NCBI GenBank assembly: GCA_963729935.1
Contig: CAVSPW010000004.1
Coordinates: 310,001 to 374,000, forward strand
DNA length: 64,000 nucleotides
Direction: 5' to 3'
DNA from: CAIKMD01 sp963729935
Lineage (GTDB): Bacteria > Pseudomonadota > Alphaproteobacteria > ATCC43930 > CGMCC-115725
Made by a program: the position numbers and the translations under genes. This document shows, in pieces, positions 42,963 through 51,154 of this stretch. The notes under the pieces are model-generated. The model worked only from the letters and a program-made list of their open reading frames with translations. It was not told where the DNA came from and did not search any database. Position 1 is the stretch's first letter; every line of letters starts with the position of its first letter.

Positions 42963-43472
42963 ATGAGCGCCGGCAGCCCAACGCAATGCGAATTAGCTCT
43001 CGCCACGCCTGACGATATCCCAGGGATTGTTGACCTGCAGGAACCGAATTTGTATGAAAACGGAGGTGGTCTGTCTGCGCGCCAGACTGCAGAGTGGTTC
43101 AAAGACACGATGCAGGAGATGCCAATCATCGTCGCCCGGCGAGATAGAAAGGTAGTTGGATACGTGTTAGCAACCTCACTCGCCGCCAAGGCTCATGTCT
43201 CGATTGTTCAAGCTATGTTGCGCGCCTTTCCACCACCCGTAGGTTGTTACCTCTACGGACCTGTTTGCGTGGCCGACAGCGAACGCGGCCAGGGTCTTGC
43301 CGTTGCATTGTACGACAAGTTGCGGTCACAAGTGCCTGGCCGTCCCGCAATGACATTCATTCGATCCGATAATGCTTCTTCCCTTCGTGCGCATAGAAAA
43401 ATGGGAATGAGAGAACTCGGAGAATTCCTCGATCGCGGCGAATCATATATCGCTTTCGCCTATGGGCCCTGA
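42963..43472 (+). CDS. GNAT family N-acetyltransferase
   Basis: This 169-residue acetyltransferase has the acetyl-CoA loop in LYGPVCVADSERGQGLAVAL (RGQGLA, about residue 109) after the strand VVGYVLATSLA. The C-terminal FIRSDNASSLRAHRKMGMRE is the typical motif B region. GAGGAC precedes the ATG. The acceptor substrate cannot be inferred. Its codon use is less GC-biased than that of the core genes, like the rest of the 38.7-45.3 kb block. Confidence 0.9.
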   Translation: MSAGSPTQCELALATPDDIPGIVDLQEPNLYENGGGLSARQTAEWFKDTMQEMPIIVARRDRKVVGYVLATSLAAKAHVSIVQAMLRAFPPPVGCYLYGPVCVADSERGQGLAVALYDKLRSQVPGRPAMTFIRSDNASSLRAHRKMGMRELGEFLDRGESYIAFAYGP

Positions 43473-43624
43473 CAGATAGTAAGCTCCAACGTCCCGAGCT
43501 AAACAGCGTCTGGTTGTGGCACCATGCGGCCGACCTTGTGATCACGCACAGAGTTTGCTGACCGAGGTCGATCAGACATGGGTTATCCGGCGGGCTACCG
43601 CCGAGTTTGACCCCAAGCCGACAT

Positions 43625-44584
43625 TCAATCGCGCCGGCGCAGATAGCTTTTCACCGTCATCCGCAGATGCTCGATGAAGAGCTGCACTGGCGGGCTAACA
43701 CTGCGGTTCTTCAGCATGATGATCGCTATCGGCCTCGATTTCGTGTGTAGTTTGATAGGCAGCGCGCGGAGCGCCCATTGCTTGGCATTGTATCGAAGCA
43801 CCGATGCCGGCAGCACCGTAAGAAACCGCCCCGTTGCAAGCAAATGATTGCGCATCAGCACGAACGACGAAATGATCTTTCCATCGGGAACCCTCACGCC
43901 TTGCGCCTCGAACGCCTCCTTCATGATTTCGCGCACGAGCAACGATGCCGGGATGATCCACCTCTCCCCCGCCAAATCCGTTAGGGTGACATTGCGGCGG
44001 CTTATCCACGGGCTTTTCGCGCCTGCGACCACCACATGAGGATCCTCGAAAAGGACTTCGATATTGAGATTCTCGTCCGAGAATGCCGTCGGGATTCGGG
44101 CGACGATCAGATCGACGCTTCGCTCATGTAGCTGGCGAAATTCCACTGTCGTGGCGTCCGCCTCGACCACCTCGCAGACAATATCGGGATATCGGCGCGA
44201 GAATCTGTTGACTACGTCGGGCATCAGCCCGCCCGCGAGGAACTCGGGGCAAGCCATGCGCACCTCGCCAGTCGTCGAATCCGCAAGCGCCTCAATATCC
44301 TTGACGCCCTCGCGCAGCTCGTCAAACACGATATTGCTTCGCTTGAGCAACGTTTTCGCATAGATCGTCGGTTCGATGCCTTTGGCGCTACGGTCGAGCA
44401 GCCGCACGCCCAGTGCGCTTTCGAGGTTAGCGATTGCGTCAGACACCACCGACTGGGTGGTCGCAAGTTGCGTGGCCGCCTTCGCCATACTGCCAAAGCG
44501 CACCGTGAACGATAGGATATGAAGGTCGCGCAAAGTGATGCGTCGCCCAATCCTGCTATCCCAATCGGTTCGCGCCATTGCCAT
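43625..44584 (-). CDS. LysR family transcriptional regulator
   Basis: This 319-residue LysR protein has a winged helix (LRDLHILSFTVRFGSMAKAA; SVVSDAIANLESALGVRLLD) and an effector domain (EVRMACPEFLAGGLMPDVVN; VDLIVARIPTAFSDENLNIE). The start may be 44584 or the ATG six bases later. It is divergent from the AhpD-like gene at 44684, which is the expected target. It resembles the LysR at 38699-39664, suggesting two related regulator-target pairs brought together. Confidence 0.94.
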   Translation of the reverse strand: MAMARTDWDSRIGRRITLRDLHILSFTVRFGSMAKAATQLATTQSVVSDAIANLESALGVRLLDRSAKGIEPTIYAKTLLKRSNIVFDELREGVKDIEALADSTTGEVRMACPEFLAGGLMPDVVNRFSRRYPDIVCEVVEADATTVEFRQLHERSVDLIVARIPTAFSDENLNIEVLFEDPHVVVAGAKSPWISRRNVTLTDLAGERWIIPASLLVREIMKEAFEAQGVRVPDGKIISSFVLMRNHLLATGRFLTVLPASVLRYNAKQWALRALPIKLHTKSRPIAIIMLKNRSVSPPVQLFIEHLRMTVKSYLRRRD

Positions 44585-44602
44585 CGGATTTATCGATATC
44601 GG

Positions 44603-44620
44603 TATCGTGCTTTAACGATA
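44603..44620. promoter_or_regulatory. inverted repeat, probable LysR operator
   Basis: TATCG and CGATA flank eight bases; a second, overlapping pair GTGC/GCAC extends to 44624. It lies between the LysR gene and its divergent neighbour. Confidence 0.55.
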
Positions 44621-44683
44621 GCACATCCCGGCCGACCTACATAGGCTGCATATACCTAAACGCTAAGCCGAGAGGAAATACCG

Positions 44684-45325
44684 ATGTCCAAGCAACGCAT
44701 CAGCTACGTCCCGCTTGAAAAGATGGATCCGGACATGCGCAGCGAGATGGAGCGCTGCAAGCGAGAGGGCACGCCGCGCCCGGAAAGCTCGGCGGTCCGG
44801 GCGCATGTCCCGGCAGCGTTCTGGTTCTTCGCCAGGAGCTGGAATGACCTGTTTCGCAACGGTATCGCCGACCACGGGCTTAAGGAGCTGGCTCGGCTTT
44901 ACGTGTCGCGCTCGGTGGAATGTGAGTATTGCGGTAATCAGCGCTCAGTGAAGGCGACCGGAAACGGCGCCCTGATCGAAGACCAAGTGCTCGATCTCCT
45001 GAATTTCGAGAAGTCAGCCCATTTCACTGACCAGCAGAAGGCCGTACTTGCCTATGCTGAGGCAATTGTCTGGCATCTCGATACCGATGATGCGTTCTGG
45101 GACCGCCTCTATAAACATTTCAGCGAACCCGAATTGGTTGAGATCGGCTGCATGATCGGCCTCACAATGGGCCAACAAAGCTGGCTGCGCCTGCTCAATA
45201 TCGAGCATCATGAAGTGATGGTTGGTACCGACGCATCTATGGCTCCCGGCTTCGAGTCCCTTGGCGCCCTAAAGGCCACCAAAGCTTCTCCCGATTACTG
45301 GGCGAAGGCGAATCCGCAGCGCTGA
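44684..45325 (+). CDS. carboxymuconolactone decarboxylase / AhpD-like protein
   Basis: This 213-residue helical protein has the AhpD-like segment ELARLYVSRSVECEYCGNQR. The CxxC pair is present (CEYC), but the His that completes the E-x11-CxxC-x3-H peroxidase site is replaced by Arg/Ser, so classical AhpD activity is uncertain. The rest fits the family: FTDQQKAVLAYAEAIVWHLD and ELVEIGCMIGLTMGQQSWLR. GAGAGGAAAT precedes the ATG. The divergent LysR probably controls it. A strong terminator follows. Confidence 0.88.
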   Translation: MSKQRISYVPLEKMDPDMRSEMERCKREGTPRPESSAVRAHVPAAFWFFARSWNDLFRNGIADHGLKELARLYVSRSVECEYCGNQRSVKATGNGALIEDQVLDLLNFEKSAHFTDQQKAVLAYAEAIVWHLDTDDAFWDRLYKHFSEPELVEIGCMIGLTMGQQSWLRLLNIEHHEVMVGTDASMAPGFESLGALKATKASPDYWAKANPQR

Positions 45326-45357
45326 CGGTGTCAGGGCTCCGGGTCAGATTTGAGAGA

Positions 45358-45380
45358 GACCGCCGCAAGGCGGTCTTTTT
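45358..45380 (+). terminator. intrinsic terminator
   Basis: GACCGCC pairs perfectly with GGCGGTC around GCAA, followed by TTTTT. It ends the AhpD-like transcript. Confidence 0.9.
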
Positions 45381-45398
45381 CTTCTCGGCGTGCTTGCG

Positions 45399-45424
45399 AC
45401 TTCCGGTTTTGGCACAAAGCGGAC
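45399..45424 (+). repeat. dispersed alphaproteobacterial repeat, copy 2
   Basis: This is the inverted counterpart of 38662-38687 (23 of 26 identities). In translation it reads FRFWHKAD. The stretch up to about 45640 appears to be non-coding. Confidence 0.6.
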
Positions 45425-46106
45425 CAGCGCGTTCGCCGAGCTTATGTCGGTGGGTTGCGGGGCGATACCGGACGTTTCACGAAAGGCGCCAAACCTGCGC
45501 GATTGTGCGCGGTCACCTCGATTTTGGGATTCGTGGCGATAGAGCGAACACCACAAGCCAAAGGTTCTCAGTTTCATCCCTCACGGCACGCCAAATTTAT
45601 AAATTCTCGCATGGGCGAGCAGCGGATCTAACATCCTGAGAACAAACCCGGATCGAGTGTCGCGACGGCTACCAAATCTAGTATGGTTTCACGGAACGTT
45701 TTGCGCACGAATCGCCCCGTTCGGACCACATATTGTGGCGGTTCGGGGGCCGATGCGGCAAAAATTTTCCAATAATTACCGCGGCGCTTTCTCAAGAATT
45801 CGCTAACGGGAAAACCGCGGCTGAAACGCTTTTCGGGCGCACGCGTCGTTTATCGCATCGCGATAGGAGCGAATGACGCAGTCTTCGACTCCTTCTCATC
45901 CAGAAGCCATCACTTTGGCCGAGCCGGCGTTGAGGATTGGCGGAGACCGGGCGAGAGGCCTCGTCGGCACCCACCGGCATCGATGCGCGATGGAGGCCGC
46001 TGCAAAGCCCTGGCTGTTGCCAAAGGACGCGCCTTCGCGCCAGTCTCGGGGCCGATGAGCCGGTCATCGCGCGGATGGCGGCCGAAACCCCGCAGGAGCG
46101 CTCGCC
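45425..46106. other. mostly non-coding gap with one weak small ORF
   Basis: No recognised gene is present. A dyad TATCGC-ATC-GCGATA (45851-45865) precedes a 61-codon ORF at 45873-46058 (plus strand, MTQSSTPSHPEAITLAEPAL) that has AGGAG upstream but no recognisable domain. It may be a small leader gene of the peroxiredoxin-like gene or simply chance. Confidence 0.4.
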
Positions 46107-46703
46107 ATGACCGATCCGATCAAGACCGATCTCGTTCCCTTGATGCCGCGCCGGCCGGTGCCGGGTTTGCGCGTGGCTTTGGCGGGAGGCGGGCATTACG
46201 ATCTCGCGGCCGAACGGCCCGGGCTGTTCTCGATGATCGTCTTTTATCGCGGGCTGCATTGCCAGCAATGCCAAACCTATCTCGGCGAGCTCGAAAAGCT
46301 GCTGCCGGAATTCGATAAGCGCGGCATCACCGGGATCGCCATCTCCTGCGACGAGAAGGCTCGCGGCGAAAGCACGAAGGCCGAATGGGGCCTGACGGAG
46401 CTGCGCGTCGGCTATGGCCTGAGCTTGCCCGTTGCGCGCGATTGGGGTTTGTTCCTGACCCAGGGAAGGCCGCGCGCGCAGGGACTTTCCGAGCCGCCCT
46501 ATTGCTGCGAGCCCGCGCTTTATCTCGTCGCGCCCGACAAGACGCTGTGGTTTTCCGCCGTGCAGAACATGGCTTTCGCGCGGCCGCGCTTTTCCGATCT
46601 GATCGACGGGTTCGAATTTCTCTTCGCGCGCGGCTATTTCACGCAGAAGGAATGCCCGGCGCGCGGCGAAGTGATCGCCTTGCCGCAAGCGCCGCGCTCC
46701 TGA
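46107..46703 (+). CDS. peroxiredoxin-like AhpC/TSA family protein
   Basis: This 198-residue thioredoxin-fold protein has the redox motif FYRGLHCQQCQTYLGELEKL (CxxC near residue 52) in place of the classical peroxiredoxin PxxxTxxC, as in the PRX-like2 group. Further features are ISCDEKARGESTKAEWGL and the C-terminal EPALYLVAPDKTLWFSAVQN. It probably acts as a cytoplasmic thiol oxidoreductase or peroxidase. There is no signal peptide. It is convergent with the globin gene. Confidence 0.88.
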   Translation: MTDPIKTDLVPLMPRRPVPGLRVALAGGGHYDLAAERPGLFSMIVFYRGLHCQQCQTYLGELEKLLPEFDKRGITGIAISCDEKARGESTKAEWGLTELRVGYGLSLPVARDWGLFLTQGRPRAQGLSEPPYCCEPALYLVAPDKTLWFSAVQNMAFARPRFSDLIDGFEFLFARGYFTQKECPARGEVIALPQAPRS

Positions 46704-46797
46704 GCCAAGCGCGCGGCGTACAGGCCGGGTCGGGAAGGGGATCGCCTCAACGACGGCCGCGCGGCCGCCCCCGGATATCCGCCGGGCGCTCGTCGCG

Positions 46798-47226
46798 CTA
46801 GGCGGCCCGCGATCTCGCCTCTGCCGCCGCCGCGATCATGGCGGCGCTGAGGAGGCCATAGGCCGCGGCCCAGGCGTCGCGCACCTCGTCGGTGAAATCC
46901 GCGCCCAAGCCTTTTTTCAGGGTCCAAAGCAACGCGCTGCCCACGGTCGCATAATGCTCGTCCCGGACGTTGTAGCCGATATGCCGCTTCGCCAAGGCGC
47001 GAACATCGTCGAGCACCGTCTCGATGCGATCGAGGCTGCGCACGACCATCGCGATCGCGGCCATCAATTTGGCGCCCTGGCTGCGCATATCGCCGCGAAA
47101 CAGGGCGCGCGTCGGGGGATCGATCGCAAAGAGGCGTTCGTAGAACATCGCCGCCGCCTGTTCTTTGATCGGCACGACTTTTTCGAAGCTTTGTTGGACG
47201 AGACGGATTTGGTTCGGGGTCATCAT
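46798..47226 (-). CDS. single-domain globin
   Basis: This 142-residue haem protein resembles bacterial haemoglobins and the globin part of flavohaemoglobins. The N-terminal helix is LVQQSFEKVVPIKEQAAAMF, with Phe/Tyr of the CD region in FAIDPPTRALFRGDMRSQGA, and the proximal His is in ALAKRHIGYNVRDEHYATVG (about residue 85), followed by LLWTLKKGLGADFTDEVRDA. There is no reductase domain. The start at 47226 (MMTPNQIRLV) has GGAGAG upstream; the frame continues to 47286 without conservation. It is a candidate for NO or oxygen handling. Confidence 0.92.
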   Translation of the reverse strand: MMTPNQIRLVQQSFEKVVPIKEQAAAMFYERLFAIDPPTRALFRGDMRSQGAKLMAAIAMVVRSLDRIETVLDDVRALAKRHIGYNVRDEHYATVGSALLWTLKKGLGADFTDEVRDAWAAAYGLLSAAMIAAAAEARSRAA

Positions 47227-47504
47227 TCGATGCTCTCCTTGCGGCAGGTCGCCGTTCGCTAACTCCGCTTTCTGCGCGAGCCCCACAGTGCTAGACCCAA
47301 CCTATTGACCGGCGATTAACCCGGCACGCATGCATAGAGCGCGCAACGCGGATTGCCATGCAAGGATATGGATAATTTCCGGCCCGTCGCGCGCTGTGAA
47401 TGGGGCGAACAGAGTTACCGCTTTCGCGCGGCGAGGTGGGCTGGCTGCCGGCTATGGCGTACATTCGCCGCCTCGCCTGTTCCACAGACGCATGCAGATT
47501 TCTG

Positions 47505-49802
47505 TTACGCCGCTGCAGAAGGCTGCCGCGGAGGTGTCACCGCCGCTTGCGTCACGTGTGAATAAACCAGTCGATAGGAAGGCAGTCGCACGTAGACGAT
47601 GGTGCCGTGACCGGGCTCGCTCTCGATTTCGAGCGTTCCACCGTGCAACTCGGTCAAGGAGCGAGCCAGTGGAAGGCCCAGCCCGGTGCCCTCATACCGC
47701 CGCTTGAATGTGCTTTCGAGTTGGCGGAATGGCTCCAACGCAAGAGGCAATTCCTCCGGCTTCATGCCGATGCCCGTGTCGCTAATGCACATTTCCAATG
47801 CGCCGTTCTTCTGTACAGAAGCTGAGAGTGCTACTCGGCCTCCAGAGGGAGTGAATTTCACGGCGTTTGACAACAGATTCACCACGATTTGTTTCAACCG
47901 GAGCCGGTCGGCTCGAACGAGCGGGAGATCGGAAGCGAGAGATACTTTTAGATCGATTTCAGACCTCTTTGCTTGCTGGTCGACGATAGGCAAGCAAGCC
48001 GCAACCAAGTCGGAAACCGTCAACTCCTCTTCCTGCAGCTCGAAGCGTCCGGTTTCAATTTTCGCCATATCCAGGACATCATTTATGATGGTGAGGAGAT
48101 GTTGGCCCGAATTATTGATGTCGCTGGCGTAAGCGCGCGAGCGCTGACCAATCGGCTCGAAAACCTCTTCGCGGATCACCTCAGAAAAGCCGATGATGGC
48201 ATTGAGCGGCGTACGCAGTTCATGGCTCATATTTGCCAAGAACTCCGATTTCGCGCGGTCGGCGGCAAGCGCCTGCTGCATCGCATCGCGCAACTTAATG
48301 TCAGCCGCTTTGCGTTCGGAAATGTCGCGAAATGAGTGAATGAAGACTTCAGGGTCTGTCGTCCGGCGCTCGGCCCGGTGACTGCCGACGGGCAGTCGAG
48401 AGCGGCTTACCAAATGCTCGATCGTTTTCGTCTCGCCGTGTGGTCCGGCAAGAAGCAGTTCGACGGGTGTCTGCTGGGCCGAGATCTCGCGGATATCACA
48501 TTGCCGTACCGCAAACGCGGTGTCCTGCAATCTCATTGACCCCGGCAGGAAGAGATCGATCTGCTTTCCGACGATGTCCGCGGGATCATGACCGAACAAT
48601 CGGCTGGCAGCGGGATTGACGAGCTCGATGGTGCCGTCGGCACGTGCGATAACGATGCCGTCGAAGCTATCTTCGAGCACGCATTGCATCATGGCGCGCC
48701 GCTGCAGGTCCGACATGCGATGTTTTAGGGCTGCCATGGCCTGCCGCTCGACTTCGCGCACCACGCCAATCCCATAGAGGCCGGCGGCGCCGGCGAGAGC
48801 TGGCGCTAGATCGGCACTGAGCGGCGCCGCCGCTTGCACCAGGAGCGCGACGCCGTATATCAGCGTTGCGACCGCGAGCAACGCGAAAAGCCCTCGACGC
48901 CATCCTCGGGTCGCGAACTGACGCTCCAAGACGAGCAGCACGAACAATACCAAGCCAAGGGTCGGCAATGCGCCGCCACGATGAAGCGCGCGGCCCTGAG
49001 CGAGGGATTCATACGCAAGTGCCTGAACCAGCGGCCCGGGAATCGTACGATGTAAAGGAACCGCGAGGTGGTCGCCGAGTTCGATCGCTGTGGCGCCGAC
49101 CATAACGTCTTTTCCTTCGACGGCAGCGGGGTCGAACCGCCCGTTGAGGACGTCTACATAGGAAAGGACCGTCAATGCGCTCGGGCGAATTCCGTAATCG
49201 ACATAGAAGGCGCCTGTCTGGGCCGGTAATCGTCCGAAGAGCAACGCGGCCATGCTCGGCATCGGCGCCCCGTCAATCATCGTCACCGGCGAGTATTGCC
49301 GGACCAAACCATTGGGGCCTGGGAGCACGTTGACGCCGCCGACGAGTACCCATGGACGAAACACCGCGGCAGGAAAGGTATCGAGGGCGACGCCCGGACG
49401 TTGCTGAGCGAGCGGGTCGCGCTGGGCGAATACAGGCAGAATCACGCGCCCTTGAGCGCGGGCGAGCGCGGCGGCGAGAGCGCGATCGGAACTGAGAGTC
49501 GAAGCCGCGCTGAAGTCGACGTCGAAGGCGATCTTTTTTGCGCCTGCGGCGACGAGACGGTCCAGCAACCTAGCATGATAGTCGCGCGGCCAGGGCCAAG
49601 TATCGAGCGCATGCAGACTGCGGGAATCGATGGCGACGACGACGAGTTTGCCCGTTACGCCTCGTCGCAGCAGCGAGAAGCGGCTGTCCGTCAGCACGCG
49701 TTCGAGAGGTTCGAAAGCGCCGAACCCGTATACGACAGCCACGAGAGCCAAGATCGCCAGCGGCGCAGACCAGCGTCGGGCTCGGCTTAGGATGGCGTGC
49801 AT
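47505..49802 (-). CDS. CHASE2-PAS sensor histidine kinase
   Basis: This 765-residue membrane sensor has one N-terminal helix, an extracytoplasmic CHASE2 domain (about 30-290: KLVVVAIDSRSLHALDTWPW; RDYHARLLDRLVAAGAKKIA), and about three helices (about 295-365). A PAS domain follows (about 385-510: SFDGIVIARADGTIELVNPA), then HisKA with the phospho-acceptor in FLANMSHELRTPLNAIIGFS and HATPase_c (KQIVVNLLSNAVKFTPSGGR; ISDTGIGM; GTGLGLPLARSLTELHGG). No response regulator is adjacent. It lies 27 bp after the FecR-domain gene in the same direction, so the two are probably one operon, divergent from a TpsB transporter. Confidence 0.94.
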   Translation of the reverse strand: MHAILSRARRWSAPLAILALVAVVYGFGAFEPLERVLTDSRFSLLRRGVTGKLVVVAIDSRSLHALDTWPWPRDYHARLLDRLVAAGAKKIAFDVDFSAASTLSSDRALAAALARAQGRVILPVFAQRDPLAQQRPGVALDTFPAAVFRPWVLVGGVNVLPGPNGLVRQYSPVTMIDGAPMPSMAALLFGRLPAQTGAFYVDYGIRPSALTVLSYVDVLNGRFDPAAVEGKDVMVGATAIELGDHLAVPLHRTIPGPLVQALAYESLAQGRALHRGGALPTLGLVLFVLLVLERQFATRGWRRGLFALLAVATLIYGVALLVQAAAPLSADLAPALAGAAGLYGIGVVREVERQAMAALKHRMSDLQRRAMMQCVLEDSFDGIVIARADGTIELVNPAASRLFGHDPADIVGKQIDLFLPGSMRLQDTAFAVRQCDIREISAQQTPVELLLAGPHGETKTIEHLVSRSRLPVGSHRAERRTTDPEVFIHSFRDISERKAADIKLRDAMQQALAADRAKSEFLANMSHELRTPLNAIIGFSEVIREEVFEPIGQRSRAYASDINNSGQHLLTIINDVLDMAKIETGRFELQEEELTVSDLVAACLPIVDQQAKRSEIDLKVSLASDLPLVRADRLRLKQIVVNLLSNAVKFTPSGGRVALSASVQKNGALEMCISDTGIGMKPEELPLALEPFRQLESTFKRRYEGTGLGLPLARSLTELHGGTLEIESEPGHGTIVYVRLPSYRLVYSHVTQAAVTPPRQPSAAA

Positions 49803-49829
49803 CGCCTCAAATGGCTCCTTCGGACTCGT

Positions 49830-50936
49830 TTACGGTTTGCCGTGCCCCTTGTTGGCCACGGCGTTCGGATTGCCTCCCGCCACATTCGGATTGCCTCCGC
49901 CGGCATTCGGGTTGCCTCCGCCGGCATTCGGATTGCCTCCACCGGCATTTGGGTTGCCTCCACCGGCATTTGGGTTGCCGCCCATCGCGTTCGGGTTGCC
50001 GCCCATCGCGTTTGCATTGCCACCCATCGCGTTCGGATTGCCTCCGCCGACGTTCGGATTGCCTCCGCTCGCATTCGGATTGCTTCCCGCCGCCGATGTA
50101 TCTTGATCATGATTCAAGCTGGCAGAGAAATAACCGCCGGCATTTTTTGCGCCATTATTGCCGAGCAGCCCCTTGGTCGCCTTGGCGATATCGAGATGCT
50201 CTTCGCCCACTGTGGTAGTGAGTGCGGCTCCTCGGACTTCGCTGCCGTGCCGCGACTCGCCGGCGGGAGACGCAGCGGCGGTACTCGTTCCTAGGGCTTC
50301 GTCCGCCGGATCGCTGTACTGGCTGCGGCGTTGCAATTCCTTCCCGGGACCAGCGCCGCCGAGAATCGTCAAGTCGCGGCCGGCCGACGACACGACGGCA
50401 ATCTGACCGGGGTGCACGAGGACGACGTCATGGGAGAGCGATGCCGTTACTTGAACAGCGCCTCCGGCGACATGCACGGAATTTGCGGCCTCTCCGGCAG
50501 TGACGGTAAATACCGTGCCTTTGACGACCGCAACGAGGTCTGGCGCGTCAACCTCGAAGCGACGCTCAGGCAAGTGCTCGATCCGGTACAAGAGCGTGCC
50601 TAACGTCTGCACAAAACTCACGCTGGCGGCCGGATCGCTTGCGGGGGGAATGTGGAATGCGCTGTTCGGCGATACCGTGATCAAATCCTTGCCATGAATG
50701 AGCACGAGTCGCGCCTCGGGGCCGGTCTCGACAGCTCTTCCTTCGCCGACGACGCTGCCGCGGGCGAGCGAATGCCACGCGCCATCCTCGCCGCGCTCTT
50801 TCGCTTGACCGGTGATTTCGGTAACGACCCACTTAGCGGCGTCCCGCGCCGATGCTGGCCGCGTAGCGGCAATCACGCAGACTGTTCCCGCGATTCCCAT
50901 AGCGCACAACAACCGTGGAACACGAGTGCCACGCAT
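49830..50936 (-). CDS. FecR-domain periplasmic protein with C-terminal NPNAGGG repeats
   Basis: This 368-residue exported protein has a signal peptide (about 1-31, ending PASA|RDAAKWVV) and a FecR-like beta domain (about 35-200: ITGQAKERGEDGAWHSLARG; GEGRAVETGPEARLVLIHGK; LLYRIEHLPERRFEVDAPDL; VAVVKGTVFTVTAGEAANSV). After a linker, eleven copies of a seven-residue N-P-N-A-G-G-G type unit form the tail. It has no anti-sigma cytoplasmic part, so it is not a FecI partner. FecR-domain proteins beside CHASE2 kinases are known in other bacteria; function is not established. Confidence 0.88.
   Translation of the reverse strand: MRGTRVPRLLCAMGIAGTVCVIAATRPASARDAAKWVVTEITGQAKERGEDGAWHSLARGSVVGEGRAVETGPEARLVLIHGKDLITVSPNSAFHIPPASDPAASVSFVQTLGTLLYRIEHLPERRFEVDAPDLVAVVKGTVFTVTAGEAANSVHVAGGAVQVTASLSHDVVLVHPGQIAVVSSAGRDLTILGGAGPGKELQRRSQYSDPADEALGTSTAAASPAGESRHGSEVRGAALTTTVGEEHLDIAKATKGLLGNNGAKNAGGYFSASLNHDQDTSAAGSNPNASGGNPNVGGGNPNAMGGNANAMGGNPNAMGGNPNAGGGNPNAGGGNPNAGGGNPNAGGGNPNVAGGNPNAVANKGHGKP
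49860..50084 (-). repeat. 21-bp tandem repeat encoding Asn-Pro-Asn-rich heptads
   Basis: About eleven units of 21 bp encode GNPNAGG, GNPNAMG and close variants. Units differ mainly at one or two positions; middle copies are nearly identical. Confidence 0.9.
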
Positions 50937-51154
50937 CGATGTCCTCCTTCTCCCCTAATAGGGCGAGCATTCAGGTGAGCGAAAAATTGTGAAGATGTGA
51001 TGAAAATTGCTGTAGATAGTGCTTGAACTAGTCACTAAGGTTTTCGAAGAATTTATTTTTGTTTTGATGCATTAGGACGTCGAAAAAATGTGTTTGTCCG
51101 CTTCCTGTTCGGTTCTCGCGCGGTAGCTCCGTTGCGACTCGTAAGGGTGACGTA
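50937..51154. promoter_or_regulatory. divergent AT-rich promoter region (FecR gene / tpsB)
   Basis: The 218-bp region is AT-rich between about 50985 and 51090, in contrast to its surroundings, and should hold promoters for both directions. I could not assign clear -35/-10 pairs. Confidence 0.45.

Noticed and set aside
43500..43624. Peptide-like stretch reading TWVIRRATAEFDPKPTFNR
   Set aside because: It looked like a transposase fragment, but it is too short and has stops on both sides; I could not match it to an IS family.
45873..46058. A 61-codon ORF before the peroxiredoxin-like gene
   Set aside because: It has AGGAG upstream, but no recognisable sequence and ordinary composition; kept only as a remark in the gap entry.
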